From Fibrobacter sp. (GTDB lineage: Bacteria > Fibrobacterota > Chitinivibrionia > Chitinivibrionales > Chitinispirillaceae), in NCBI GenBank assembly GCA_012519985.1, contig JAAYPC010000245.1, positions 1 to 52,288 on the forward strand: 52,288 bases of DNA, given 5' to 3'. Both the position numbers and the translations under genes were made by a program. The notes below the pieces were generated by a model. It did not search any database, had not been told where the DNA came from, and saw only the letters and a list, made by a program, of their open reading frames with translations. Shown here piece by piece: positions 17,579 through 26,314 of this stretch (its first letter is position 1; each line of letters begins with the position of its first letter).

Positions 17579-18546
17579 ATTACTGCCCTCAGTGCCAGTG
17601 ATGCCACTTCCATCTGCTTCTCATCCGGTTCTCTGGTAGTGATTTTCTGAAGCCATAGGCCTGGCATAATAAACAGATTCACAAGAGCTATATGCTGGTA
17701 TCGATCAGAGAGTTTCAAAACCTCATAGGAAGTTCCTCCCACCAGCGGAATAAGCAGAATATGTAAGAGAAAGCGGCTGAAAACATTGGGAAATGGTCCT
17801 ATTAATTGAATAAACAAGGCATCGATAATTGAGAACAGAAAAACACAGATAATGCCAACCAGCAAAAGAAAACTGGTACCACAACGGGGATGAACCCTGG
17901 AGTAGCAACGCATGTTTTCAAAATTGAGCTCTTTTCCGTCCTCAAAGGTGAAAATGGCCTTGTGTTCCGCTCCATGATACTCAAAAAGCCTGCGGATGTC
18001 TTTAAAGAAACTGATTGAAATCATATACATGAGCATTAAAAGAATACGCAGAGCTCCTGCGAGTGTATTGAATAACAGTGCGGATTCTTTGGGAATAAAG
18101 TGAGAAAAAATCCACATCGGTGCAAACATGAATAATCCCAGTGCAAACAGAAGTGAAATAAGAAGGGTAATAATCGTATAAAATTTTTCTTTGAGATTAT
18201 TTGATTTTGAATTGGAATCGTTTTCTGTTTTACCGCTGTCCTCAAGAATATCAGCCGAACGGGTTAGTGCTCTGTATCCAAGAACCATAGATTCATACAG
18301 ATTAACTGCTCCTCTTAAAATCGGTCTGGCTAAAATCCTGTACTTTTTGCATACTGATGAAAACGGAAACTGCTCGACAACGATTTCATCCGTGTTTTTT
18401 CTTACAGCCCAGGACACATTCTCCTTCCCGCGCATCATTACTCCTTCCAGTATGGCTTGTCCGCCAACAGTATTTTTGGGGGCCATAAGAGAGAGCATAT
18501 TTACTGGAATCTGACAAATCCAGCTCAGATATGTTTTTAATTTCAT
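17575..18546 (-). CDS. DUF1385 (YqhQ-like) membrane protein
   Basis: 323 residues. The family signature GGQAILEGVMMRG is near residue 28, followed by four to five hydrophobic helices and, between them, RLFEYHGAEHKAIFTFE and CGTSFLLLV, also conserved in DUF1385. The His and Glu residues of YHGAEHK suggest metal binding; biochemical function is unknown. In many bacteria this gene sits beside rpmE, prfA and prmC, as here. I chose ATG 18546 (AAGGA six to seven bases upstream) over an upstream in-frame start. It is probably the first gene of the long minus-strand operon. Confidence 0.9.
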   Translation of the reverse strand: MKLKTYLSWICQIPVNMLSLMAPKNTVGGQAILEGVMMRGKENVSWAVRKNTDEIVVEQFPFSSVCKKYRILARPILRGAVNLYESMVLGYRALTRSADILEDSGKTENDSNSKSNNLKEKFYTIITLLISLLFALGLFMFAPMWIFSHFIPKESALLFNTLAGALRILLMLMYMISISFFKDIRRLFEYHGAEHKAIFTFEDGKELNFENMRCYSRVHPRCGTSFLLLVGIICVFLFSIIDALFIQLIGPFPNVFSRFLLHILLIPLVGGTSYEVLKLSDRYQHIALVNLFIMPGLWLQKITTREPDEKQMEVASLALRAVI

Positions 18547-18649
18547 CTGAATTCCTTGCTTTAAGAGAACAGCGTTTCTTCTGAACAATTACTCCCGGGA
18601 TTCTACCGGGGTATGATAAAAACTGAAACTGCGAAGACCCCTAAAACCT

Positions 18650-18695
18650 CATGCCCCTAAATCCCCCGATGGGGAACTTTCAGAACACTTAATGA
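18650..18695. repeat. Half copy of the CCCCTAAATCCCCCGA palindromic element
   Basis: CCCCTAAATCCCCCGATGGGGAACTT matches one end of the elements at 19219, 31495 and 34652, but the second end is absent. It lies between rpmE and the DUF1385 gene. Confidence 0.55.
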
Positions 18696-18737
18696 TGCTG
18701 TGGTGGATTTTCCGATGGGTCTTGTGTGCTATGGTAT

Positions 18738-18774
18738 AAAAAAGGGACAGAAGGGTATTGACCACTTCTGCCCC
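18738..18774 (-). terminator. Rho-independent terminator of rpmE
   Basis: On the minus strand GGGGCAGAAG pairs with CTTCTGTCCC across a short loop, with one mismatch and additional GG/CC pairs inside, and is followed directly by six T. It starts 33 bases past the rpmE stop, so rpmE is transcribed separately from the DUF1385-prfA operon. Confidence 0.85.
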
Positions 18775-18806
18775 GAAAATCTACAACCAGAAATGGTTTC
18801 TTACGA

Positions 18807-19022
18807 TTACTTCGATTCCTTATTGAATTTCTGATAACGTTTACGGAACCGATCAACTCTACCGGCACTGTCGATAAGTTTCTGTTTGCCGGTATAGAAG
18901 GGATGGCATTCACTGCATATATCGATGTGGCGGCTACCTATGGTAGCTTTGGTCTCAATTTTGTTTCCACATGAGCAGGTGAATGTTACTGATTCGTACT
19001 TGGGATGAATCTTTTCTTTCAT
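18807..19022 (-). CDS. rpmE: 50S ribosomal protein L31
   Basis: 71 residues, starting [10 protein letters not shown] with GAAGGA seven bases upstream of ATG 19022. This is the zinc-binding (C+) form: Cys16, Cys18, Cys36 and Cys39 (TCSCG and [10 protein letters not shown]). The C-terminal [10 protein letters not shown] is conserved. The upstream in-frame extension lacks a ribosome binding site and is not part of the protein. Confidence 0.97.
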   Translation of the reverse strand: MKEKIHPKYESVTFTCSCGNKIETKATIGSRHIDICSECHPFYTGKQKLIDSAGRVDRFRKRYQKFNKESK

Positions 19023-19067
19023 TATTTTTTCCTTCTTAAAAAATAGCAATTTTTTTTGGAATTTCAT

Positions 19068-19097
19068 AAAATAGCACTCTGACATGTTCGCGGTCAA
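19068..19097 (-). promoter_or_regulatory. Candidate rpmE promoter
   Basis: TTGACC (-35) and TATTTT (-10) on the minus strand are separated by 18 bases and lie about 45 bases upstream of the rpmE start codon. Both boxes match the vegetative consensus moderately well. Confidence 0.4.
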
Positions 19098-19218
19098 GCA
19101 GAAATCCAATCTGCATTTGTTTGCTTGGTTACCTAAGGCGACTATGTCTCTTAATTCCCCGATTCGTTTGCCTTAAACTTCACGATTTGTTTGTCCCTAA
19201 ATCCCCCAAAGTGTTCTG

Positions 19219-19317
19219 CCCCCTAATCCCCCGAAGGGGGACTTTAAGATCCTTTATTGCCACTGGACGATTGATCCCGGAGTCTTTTCCTAAGTCCCCC
19301 TTCGGGAGATTTAGGAG
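19219..19317. repeat. Palindromic-ended ~100-bp element, copy 1
   Basis: The left end (CCCCCTAATCCCCCGAAGGG then GGACTTTAAGATC) and right end (CCTAAGTCCCCCTTCGGGAG then ATTTAGG) are inverted copies of each other around a ~45-bp centre. Flanking bases up to 19350 hold a further CCCTTTGGGGGATTTAGGGG end. The rest of the 19023-19499 spacer holds the rpmE promoter and no gene. Confidence 0.75.
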
Positions 19318-19499
19318 GCAGTCTTCCCTTTGGGGGATTTAGGGGGAAGGATCAGAATCTGACCGCCATTGTATTGTAGTATTAATACGATTACATCGAG
19401 TGAGTATTATCAAAAATTATACCCACATAGCTCCTATTTTTTTAATTCTGCTCGCGATGTATCTTTTTACAGGTAGAATCATAAAACACCGGGAGGTTT

Positions 19500-19712
19500 A
19501 TGACAGGGCACATAATTCTTGCAGTAGTTACACTTTTTGTGATCTTTATCCTGTTTCTGGTGATTAGCAGAACTATTAACAACATGATCAACCTGTTAAT
19601 AAAAATTCAATACCTCCTGGAAAAAGAACTGGAGCTTAAAAAGGAAGCTCTTGAGGTGAGACTTATATTAATGGAAAACAATAAGTCACAAAAAGAGCTC
19701 AAAGTCCAATAG
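19500..19712 (+). CDS. Small membrane protein with coiled-coil tail
   Basis: 70 residues: one transmembrane helix (IILAVVTLFVIFILFLVI, residues ~5-22), then a charged helix rich in Leu, Glu and Lys (LLEKELELKKEALEVRLIL) likely to form a coiled coil. The strong GGGAGG four bases before the ATG supports it as a real gene. It ends 11 bases before gmk and probably shares its transcript. No family recognised. Confidence 0.75.
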   Translation: MTGHIILAVVTLFVIFILFLVISRTINNMINLLIKIQYLLEKELELKKEALEVRLILMENNKSQKELKVQ

Positions 19713-19723
19713 AATTTCAAGTA

Positions 19724-20308
19724 ATGGAAAAGAATAAGGGAAAAATTTTCGTATTTTCTGCCCCCTCCGGTGCAGGCAAGACCACTATTCTTAACAAACT
19801 CAAGGCAGCCGTTCCAAATCTGGTTTATTCGATCTCTGCAACCACCAGAAAACCCCGCCCCGGTGAAATCGACGGGAAACACTATTTCTTTATGTCTGTG
19901 GAAGAGTTTAAAAGAAAAATAGACCAGAAGGCTTTTGCAGAATGGGCTGTGGTTCATGAAAATTATTATGGAACCCCGCGCAGTTTCATAGATTCCACTG
20001 TTGAACAAGGTTCTCATATCATAATGGATATCGATGTTTTCGGAAAAAAACAATTCGATAAGCTATATCCTGAAGCAATAGGGATATTAATTGTTCCACC
20101 CAGTATGGAAGAGCTTGAGAGGAGACTTCGGGGAAGAAAAAGCAATGATGATCAAGACATCAGAGTGCGGTTGAAAAATGCCACTACCGAAATCGAATTT
20201 GCTTCCACTCAGGGAAAATACGAGTACACGATAATTAATGATGATCTTAGCAGAGCTGTAGATGATGTGATTAAGCTGGTGACTTCGGAAATAAATAAAA
20301 CGGTGTAA
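19724..20308 (+). CDS. gmk: Guanylate kinase
   Basis: Gmk phosphorylates GMP to GDP using ATP in the cytoplasm. The 194-residue protein has the P-loop FVFSAPSGAGKTTIL, the GMP-binding SATTRKPRPGEIDGKHYFF, WAVVHENYYGTP, and the LID region RLRGRKSNDDQDIRVRL. Length is slightly under the E. coli enzyme. It directly follows the small membrane protein gene; no rpoZ gene follows as in many genomes. Confidence 0.97.
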   Translation: MEKNKGKIFVFSAPSGAGKTTILNKLKAAVPNLVYSISATTRKPRPGEIDGKHYFFMSVEEFKRKIDQKAFAEWAVVHENYYGTPRSFIDSTVEQGSHIIMDIDVFGKKQFDKLYPEAIGILIVPPSMEELERRLRGRKSNDDQDIRVRLKNATTEIEFASTQGKYEYTIINDDLSRAVDDVIKLVTSEINKTV

Positions 20309-20382
20309 AATCAGTCCGGAGCCAGTATTATTTTAATTTGAATCGTAACTACTCAGGTATTTGTTGGCAAAAAATAACGTAA

Positions 20383-20470
20383 GAATATCAAATCGGAAAA
20401 AATAGGAACTAATATTAAAACAATATCTAATCAGAAGAAATTTGAAAGAAAAAACTAAACGAAGAATAGG
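20383..20470. repeat. AT-rich ~87-bp dispersed repeat, copy A
   Basis: TCAAATCGGAAAAAATAGGA, then AACAATATCTAATCAGAAG, then CTAAACGAA, matches 48992-49078 in the same order and spacing, with scattered substitutions and small indels. It lies in the 20309-20614 spacer between gmk and the kinase gene, where I see no other structure. Confidence 0.8.
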
Positions 20471-20614
20471 ATTTTCTGATTTTCTGGTCGATTGGTTCTG
20501 TTTTTTATCTTATTTGTTTTAATACCTGAATAGTTACCTTAAATAGTATGATTCAGGTTTATTTCAGACAGTAATTTATGCTTTATTAATAGTTAAATTT
20601 TTTCGGATTGTCCT

Positions 20615-21709
20615 ATGAACATGCTCAAAAACAAAGCTACTGATACCATTCCGATCAGAATCGGTCATTATAAAATTCTGGGTAAAATAGGAAAAGGCGG
20701 GATGGGGGATATCTATAAGGCCTGCCAGGAGCCGCTTAACAGAATTGTGGCCTTAAAGGTCCTTCCACCTAATCTGTCCAGAGATGATGAATTTTCCAGG
20801 CGCTTTGAAATTGAAGCTAAAGCCATCTCCCTTCTTCAGCATCAGAACGTAGTAAGCATTTTTGATTATGGGGAGGAAGACGGTCTGAAATATTTTGCCA
20901 TGCAGTATGTTGATGGAACCGATCTGGGAAGATATATTGCCGAAAATAAAATGCTTCCGCTGACAGAAATAATCGACCTGGCAAAACAGATCTGCCGTGG
21001 ATTGCGTTATGCTCACAGTTGTAATATCATTCACCGGGATATCAAACCCCAGAATGTGCTTCTGGAAAAAAACGGTGTTGCACGCCTCAGCGATTTCGGG
21101 ATAGCTAAAATTTTCTCCGGAACCAATATCACAATGACTGGCTCAGCCGTAGGCACTCCTGAGTATATGTCTCCGGAACAGGCTCAGGGAAAACCCCTGG
21201 ATGCTCAGACCGATATCTACTCTTTGGGTGTGGTGATGTATGAGATGGTTACCAGACATCCACCATTTACTGGAAACAATCCTATGGCTATTGCTTACAA
21301 ACAGGTGCACGAGCTTCCTGTCCCGCCATCCATGAAACGTAAAGACACTCCCAAACGCCTGGAATTAATCATTCTGAAGGCGTTGAAAAAAGAGAAACGG
21401 GACCGTTACAGCTCAGTTGAAGAGATGCTCGACCATCTAGATTCGGTTGATTTGGATGAGAAGGTGGAAATTTCCACAGCTCGCACGAGTTCGGCTGTCA
21501 GTTCGTCTGCCAGAAAAAAAACGGATGATTTCGATCGGCGTATCACCGACCGTAGGAGTTCCGAGCGCAGAAGCACAGGAAAAACTCCCAGCTACAGGAT
21601 GTTTTCATTCAGATATTGGGTTGAAATGGTGAAAATGCAGTGGCTTACCTGGCTAATGGTTGGTGCTGTAGGCGCAATTCTGCTTGATCACATACTTAAT
21701 CACCCTTAA
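20615..21709 (+). CDS. Hanks-type Ser/Thr protein kinase, C-terminal membrane anchor
   Basis: 364 residues. The kinase domain (residues ~18-285) has the glycine loop GKIGKGGMGDIY, Lys48 in VALK, the catalytic loop HRDIKPQN (Asp142), DFG (Asp160), and GTPEYMSPEQ in the activation segment. It is followed by a Ser- and Arg-rich linker (RRITDRRSSERRS) and one hydrophobic helix near residues 340-358 (WLTWLMVGAVGAILLDHIL) at the very end, so the kinase should be tail-anchored and face the cytoplasm. Unlike PknB there is no extracellular sensor domain. Start ATG 20615 or 20621; no strong ribosome binding site. Confidence 0.93.
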   Translation: MNMLKNKATDTIPIRIGHYKILGKIGKGGMGDIYKACQEPLNRIVALKVLPPNLSRDDEFSRRFEIEAKAISLLQHQNVVSIFDYGEEDGLKYFAMQYVDGTDLGRYIAENKMLPLTEIIDLAKQICRGLRYAHSCNIIHRDIKPQNVLLEKNGVARLSDFGIAKIFSGTNITMTGSAVGTPEYMSPEQAQGKPLDAQTDIYSLGVVMYEMVTRHPPFTGNNPMAIAYKQVHELPVPPSMKRKDTPKRLELIILKALKKEKRDRYSSVEEMLDHLDSVDLDEKVEISTARTSSAVSSSARKKTDDFDRRITDRRSSERRSTGKTPSYRMFSFRYWVEMVKMQWLTWLMVGAVGAILLDHILNHP

Positions 21710-21727
21710 CAAAGAAGGGAATGGCCC

Positions 21728-22090
21728 ATGAATCCGTATCTCAATACTCATCAAAAAGGTAATCTGGGGGAGGATCTGGCCATACAGCATCTTTTGGAGG
21801 AAGGTTACACTATCATCTGCCGGAAATTCCGCTCTAAAACAGGAGAAATTGACTGCATTGCCAGAGACTTGGATGGAGTTTTAGTTTTTATCGAAGTTAA
21901 GTCCAGCAGAAATTTCTCCTATGGTAATCCTCTTTGTTGGGTCACACCTTCAAAACAGCGGACTCTTGCCCGTGTTGCACTTCAATACATTACTGAGCAT
22001 CATCTTTCCGGGACACCCTGCCGTTTTGATGTCATCTCCATTGTCGGGGATAAAATAGACCATCTAAAAAATGCGTTTCTGGTGAAATAG
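21728..22090 (+). CDS. YraN/UPF0102 family endonuclease-like protein
   Basis: 120 residues, the usual length. Signature: KGNLGEDLAIQHLLEEGY, then FRSKTGEIDCIARD and FIEVKSSR, giving the G-E-D-x-A plus E-x-D plus E-x-K arrangement of a PD-(D/E)XK nuclease fold. Function is not firmly established in the family. A GAAGGGAA ribosome binding site lies before ATG 21728, 18 bases after the kinase stop, so it may be co-transcribed with the kinase. Confidence 0.9.
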   Translation: MNPYLNTHQKGNLGEDLAIQHLLEEGYTIICRKFRSKTGEIDCIARDLDGVLVFIEVKSSRNFSYGNPLCWVTPSKQRTLARVALQYITEHHLSGTPCRFDVISIVGDKIDHLKNAFLVK

Positions 22091-22130
22091 TGCTTAAAAT
22101 TTAGAGTTTGTGGTTTGGGTTCTTTCAGGT

Positions 22131-22210
22131 TTGAAATTCCAAATCACAAGTTCCAAATCCTGAACAAACCCAGATAGGAAATTCCAAAGCGCAAATAACA
22201 AATCTTAAAC
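22131..22210. repeat. Short-period AAATTCC/AAATCC repeat
   Basis: Imperfect units such as GAAATTCCAAATCACAAG and TTCCAAATCCTGAACAAA recur through about 80 bp downstream of the YraN-family gene. Confidence 0.6.
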
Positions 22211-22638
22211 AAATCTCCCAACCTTAGTACCGGTTGATTTGAATTATGATTCCGGCCAAAGCTATTTTTAACAGTTAAATCGGATCTCTTTTACAGATAA
22301 GTTTTCCTGCAATCTAAAGACTTCAGGCTATATTTTTGCATGATAATGATTTTTTTCTATCCGTTTGCACCCCATTACAGTGGATTAAATGACTTCGATT
22401 TCTGCAAAAAGCCTGTAATAAAAAAAGGAAAACCTGAATCTAAAGGAATGATCTGATTATTAAAAAGCTCTGAATCGGATAACACGTTTGAAGATTAGCA
22501 TGGCTCACTTTAAATTAGTGGGAAGAGCATTTGTTCGAAAAAGTAATAAGTCTCAAGGTACTGTGGGCACCTATAAACAAAGGGGATTTCACAGGAATAA
22601 GAGAAAAAATTGAGAAGAAAGAGTTGCCCCCTCAATTT

Positions 22639-22671
22639 GTCATTTCGAACGGAAGTGAGAATCTATTTTTC
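22639..22671. repeat. TTTCGAAC-GAGAATCT intergenic repeat
   Basis: GTCATTTCGAACGGAAGTGA followed by GAATCT is close to the reverse complement of the copy at 43756-43786, and shares its TTTCGA core with 5511-5571. Confidence 0.65.
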
Positions 22672-22732
22672 AGGTCGTTTAGAGAAGCATCTAAAAATGC
22701 AGGTATTAGGAGAAGGGATTGAAAGATTTCTC

Positions 22733-22837
22733 CTCGGGGACTCGTCGAAATTACATGGTACTCGGGGACTCGCTAAATGACTTGATACTCGAGGACAGCT
22801 CGAAATGGCAGGGGCCGTGGACTGGTCGAAATGACTA
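22733..22837. repeat. Tandem ~27-bp CTCGGGGACTCG repeat
   Basis: Four successive units beginning CTCGGGGACTCG, CTCGGGGACTCG, CTCGAGGACAGC and CCGTGGACTGG, each followed by a TCGAAATG- or TAAATGA-like tail. It starts right after a GATTTCTC core and is non-coding. Confidence 0.7.
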
Positions 22838-22903
22838 ATCGGCTGGGAAAGTCGCTTCATAAGAATCTTTTTTATCAGGCAAAACTTAGGCAGGCAAATC
22901 TAT

Positions 22904-24193
22904 ATGGTAAAAATAATCTTGATAGTATTATCACTACTTTTCGTTTCTCTCTCAGAAGCAGCAGATCAGGAAAGCTGGGATCTTCAAAGGTGTATCGATC
23001 ATGCTTTGGAGAACAATCTTCAGATGAAAAGATTGAAGCTGGACCGCTCTGGTTCTGATTTGTCCTACAAAGCAGCAAAAGCAGCACAATATCCCAGTGT
23101 AAGTGGCAGTGTCGGCTACTCCATGTCACCGGAGATTGGTGGTAAAGGCGAATCTCAGAGTGTCAGTTATTCTGCAAATGCCAGATGGACCGTTTTTGAA
23201 GGAACCGCAATCCGCACCGATATCAAAATGAAACAACTGGAGATTCAGAAAAGTGAAGAATCGGTAAAGGCGCAGGAGATTAATCTGATTCAGAGCATAA
23301 CCAATGCCTATCTTCAGGTCTTTTATGCAAAGGAGGCACTGCAGAGTGCAATTATCGCCCGTGATGCATCCCTGGTGCAACGGGATAGAACCAAAGAGCT
23401 GCTCTCGGTGGGTTCTGCCACCAAAATAGACCTGACCAAAATGGAAGCATCTCTGGCAACAGATGAATATAATGTGGTAGTATCAACAAACAGTCTTAAA
23501 CAAAAACAGCGTGTATTAAATTCACTGTTGGAATTGCCTGTAGATACAACAATAGATCTCAACTTTCCAGATCTCTCCGATACTATTCACCTGGAACCGA
23601 TTCCCGAAATTCAGCAAATCTATTCCGCAGCACTGGAAAAGATGCCGGGCGTGGCAAGCAGTCAATTGAGTAAAGAGATTGCCACCTTGGGGATCAAAAA
23701 GGCCATGGCCGGGTATTTTCCTTCACTAAGTCTTAGTGCAGGGGTTTCGACCGGCAATGATTTTGAGACTCCCTTTGTGGATCAGGTCTCCGATAGAGTG
23801 AATTTGAGAATCGGTGCCAGCCTCAGTATCCCTATCTATGACAGGCGACAAACCAAAACGAATCTGGAAAAAGCTAAAATCAGTGCGAAACAGGCCGAAC
23901 TGGCGCTAATGGAAGAGCAGAAAAGCCTTCTGGAAGAGGTTCAGGATGTTTATTACAACGCAGAAGCTGCCAGAAGCAAATTAATGGCAGCACAGGTGCA
24001 ATATCAGAAATCATTGCAAAGTTACGAACTGGCCCAGGAGCAGTTTAAACTGGGCTTGATAAATTCTACAGATCTGTTAATCGAAAAAAATGCCTGGCTG
24101 GTGTCTCTCAGAGAACACCTTGAATCAAAAATCAATGCATTGATGACTATGCAGATGATTAATATCTATATGGGAATACCAGTCCGGATTTAA
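22904..24193 (+). CDS. TolC-family outer membrane efflux protein
   Basis: 429 residues with a signal peptide (residues 1-19, ending SLSEAA). Two repeats of the outer membrane efflux fold follow: ALENNLQMKRLKLDRSGS...YPSVSGSVGYS in the first half and YFPSLSLSAGVS...LSIPIYDRRQTK in the second. Long helical segments rich in Ala, Glu and Lys lie between. TolC-type trimers form the outer membrane channel of tripartite pumps. It is first in the operon with the adaptor and both ABC subunits, so it is probably the dedicated channel of that pump. Confidence 0.92.
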   Translation: MVKIILIVLSLLFVSLSEAADQESWDLQRCIDHALENNLQMKRLKLDRSGSDLSYKAAKAAQYPSVSGSVGYSMSPEIGGKGESQSVSYSANARWTVFEGTAIRTDIKMKQLEIQKSEESVKAQEINLIQSITNAYLQVFYAKEALQSAIIARDASLVQRDRTKELLSVGSATKIDLTKMEASLATDEYNVVVSTNSLKQKQRVLNSLLELPVDTTIDLNFPDLSDTIHLEPIPEIQQIYSAALEKMPGVASSQLSKEIATLGIKKAMAGYFPSLSLSAGVSTGNDFETPFVDQVSDRVNLRIGASLSIPIYDRRQTKTNLEKAKISAKQAELALMEEQKSLLEEVQDVYYNAEAARSKLMAAQVQYQKSLQSYELAQEQFKLGLINSTDLLIEKNAWLVSLREHLESKINALMTMQMINIYMGIPVRI

Positions 24194-24214
24194 ACTGAAG
24201 AGAGGATCACAATT

Positions 24215-25543
24215 ATGATTCGCCATAAAAAGGTGATGCTTTTAATTCCGCTTTTATTACTTGCCACATTGACCTTCTTTCTTTTAAAGGGAAGAAATTC
24301 GGAAAAACCGGTAGTGTTTGAGACTGCCACAGTCAAAAGAGGTACAATTGCCCAGACTATTTCTGCAACCGGTACTGTTGAGCCTATCGACAAGGTGGAA
24401 GTGGGTACGCAGGTTTCTGGAGTTGTGAAAAAAATCCATGTTGATTTCAATTCTACTGTAACCAAGGGACAGTTGCTTGCGGAACTGGACAAAACAACAT
24501 TACTGGCTACACTGGATCTGAGCAAGGTATCTCTCAAGAGTGCGCAGATCGAGTCCGAGTTTCTTAAACAGAAATTCGAGCGGACAAGTAAACTATTTGA
24601 AAAGGGCATGGTCAGTCAGCAGGAGATCGATCAGGCAACCTATGAGTATGAGCGGGCGAAAAACAATGTAGAGAAAGCATTATCAGAAGTGAAAAAGGCT
24701 GAACTCAATCTCAGCTATGCCACTATCTATTCACCTATAAATGGTACTGTCTTGTCAAGGGCGGTCGATGAGGGTCAGACTGTAGCTGCCAGTCTCAATG
24801 CTCCTACACTGTTTACAATCGCTCAGGATATGACTCAAATGGAAGTATATGCTGCTGTGGATGAGGCCGATATCGGGCAGGTCAAGAAAGGGCAGAGAGT
24901 TATCTTTACTGTTGACGCTTTCCCGGAAGACACTTTCCATGGAAATGTCTCCCAGGTCCGGCTCGAACCTGTGGTGACCTCCAATGTGGTTACCTATACT
25001 GTAACTGTTCTCGCCCAGAATCCGGATTTGAAACTGATGCCAGGGATGACCGCAACTATAACCGTCTATCTAAACGAAGTCAACGATGTACTGACTGTTC
25101 CTGCCAGGGCTCTCAGATTTACCCCTGATGAGAATCTGTTAAACAGGCTGAGCTCACAATTTGAGCGAGACAAAAAAAGAAAACAGGGTGCAGAAGTTAA
25201 CGACCCTGGTTCAACACCAAAAATGCGTTCTTCCGGATCGCAGGATAGAAGCCCAGCTAAAACTCCTGGAATGAGAAAAAGACAAGCTGACCCCCGATCG
25301 AAGCCGGGTAAAGGCCGACCTACAGTATGGATTAAAAAAGGAGAAACTATCCGTCCGGTCCATATTAAAACCGGCTTGTCTGATTTCGTAAATGTACAGG
25401 TGATCGAGGGATTGGAAGATGGTGATGAAGTAATTCTTTCGGTAAGAAATGAATCACTTGGAAACAAAAAGGAAGCAGGTTCTGAAAGTGTTAATCCGTT
25501 CATGCCACAGCGCCCCCCAAGAGGCACAAGGCGTATGCGATAG
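24215..25543 (+). CDS. MacA-like periplasmic adaptor (HlyD/RND family)
   Basis: 442 residues with one N-terminal anchor helix (VMLLIPLLLLATLTFFLL). The order is lipoyl-like half-motif (GTVEPIDKVEVGTQVSGVVK), helical hairpin (residues ~90-165), second lipoyl half (LSYATIYSPINGTVLSRAVD), beta-barrel (LKLMPGMTATITVYLN) and membrane-proximal domain. Residues ~310-375 contain an inserted basic, Pro/Ser-rich stretch (KKRKQGAEVNDPG, RPTVW), which is unusual. GAGAGGA lies before the start. It links the TolC channel to the MacB-like transporter encoded next. Confidence 0.92.
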   Translation: MIRHKKVMLLIPLLLLATLTFFLLKGRNSEKPVVFETATVKRGTIAQTISATGTVEPIDKVEVGTQVSGVVKKIHVDFNSTVTKGQLLAELDKTTLLATLDLSKVSLKSAQIESEFLKQKFERTSKLFEKGMVSQQEIDQATYEYERAKNNVEKALSEVKKAELNLSYATIYSPINGTVLSRAVDEGQTVAASLNAPTLFTIAQDMTQMEVYAAVDEADIGQVKKGQRVIFTVDAFPEDTFHGNVSQVRLEPVVTSNVVTYTVTVLAQNPDLKLMPGMTATITVYLNEVNDVLTVPARALRFTPDENLLNRLSSQFERDKKRKQGAEVNDPGSTPKMRSSGSQDRSPAKTPGMRKRQADPRSKPGKGRPTVWIKKGETIRPVHIKTGLSDFVNVQVIEGLEDGDEVILSVRNESLGNKKEAGSESVNPFMPQRPPRGTRRMR

Positions 25544-25552
25544 GGGAGGCAC

Positions 25553-26299
25553 ATGGTTCAAGCCATAATTAAAATTGATCACGTATGCCGCGAATTTACG
25601 GTAGGAAGTGAAACAGTGCGGGCTCTTAAAGGGGTAGATATCACCATCAATCCCGGTGAGTTTGTCACTATTATGGGAACCAGCGGATCGGGTAAATCTA
25701 CTCTGCTTAACATTCTGGGATGTCTTGACAGACCCACCAGCGGAGAATACTATCTGGATGGAACTGCGGTTTCCAGTATGAACCGCAATCAATTGGCTGT
25801 CATGCGAAACCGGAAAATCGGTTTTGTTTTCCAGTCATACAATCTGCTCCCCAGAACAACTGCACTGGAAAACGTTGAACTGCCTCTTTTTTACAATCCG
25901 GAAATTAGCAACGATGAGAGACGAAGGCGGGCAGAAGTTGCTCTGGATATGGTAGGATTGAAGGAGCGTCGTTTTCATAAACCTAATCAGCTCTCAGGAG
26001 GACAACAGCAGCGAGTTGCCATCGCCAGGGCTCTTGTAAATAATCCTGTAGTTCTGCTTGCAGATGAGGCCACCGGAAACCTTGACACCAGAACCTCCTA
26101 TGAGATCATGGCTTTGTTTCAGGATCTCAACAAAAAGGGCCGCACTATTGTCTTTGTCACTCATGAAGCCGACATTGCGATGTTCAGTTCCCGAAGCATT
26201 CGCCTGAGGGATGGAAAGATAATCTCAGACCGCATAATCGAAAAACCGGTTTCTGCAACAGAAGCCCTGGCAGGACTTCCAAAAGACAACGATATCTGA
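25553..26299 (+). CDS. MacB-type ABC transporter ATP-binding protein
   Basis: 248 residues: Walker A GTSGSGKST, Q-loop FVFQSYNLLPRTTALENV, signature LSGGQQQRVAIARAL, Walker B VVLLADEATGNLD and H-loop FVTHE. The NLLP.TALENV stretch and LPLFY are typical of the MacB/LolD/FtsE group. GGGGAGG precedes ATG 25553, nine bases after the adaptor stop. In E. coli the MacB ATPase and permease are fused; here they are separate genes. Confidence 0.96.
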   Translation: MVQAIIKIDHVCREFTVGSETVRALKGVDITINPGEFVTIMGTSGSGKSTLLNILGCLDRPTSGEYYLDGTAVSSMNRNQLAVMRNRKIGFVFQSYNLLPRTTALENVELPLFYNPEISNDERRRRAEVALDMVGLKERRFHKPNQLSGGQQQRVAIARALVNNPVVLLADEATGNLDTRTSYEIMALFQDLNKKGRTIVFVTHEADIAMFSSRSIRLRDGKIISDRIIEKPVSATEALAGLPKDNDI

Positions 26300-26314
26300 A
26301 AAAACAAGGAATAT

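Larger units (their letters stand above)
22091..22903. other. Repeat-rich gene-free spacer
   Basis: No convincing gene is present. The stretch holds a short-period AAATTCC/AAATCC region (22131-22210), AT-rich sequence with no evident structure (22220-22630), then the TTTCGA-type repeat and the 27-bp CTCGGGGACT array listed separately. A 63-codon ORF at 22531-22722 runs through repeat sequence and lacks a ribosome binding site. Promoters for the efflux operon should lie near its right end but I cannot pick one confidently. Confidence 0.6.

Noticed and set aside
22531-22722. 63-codon plus-strand ORF in the spacer before the efflux operon
   Set aside because: It runs through the TTTCGA-type repeat and has no ribosome binding site; it is probably chance.
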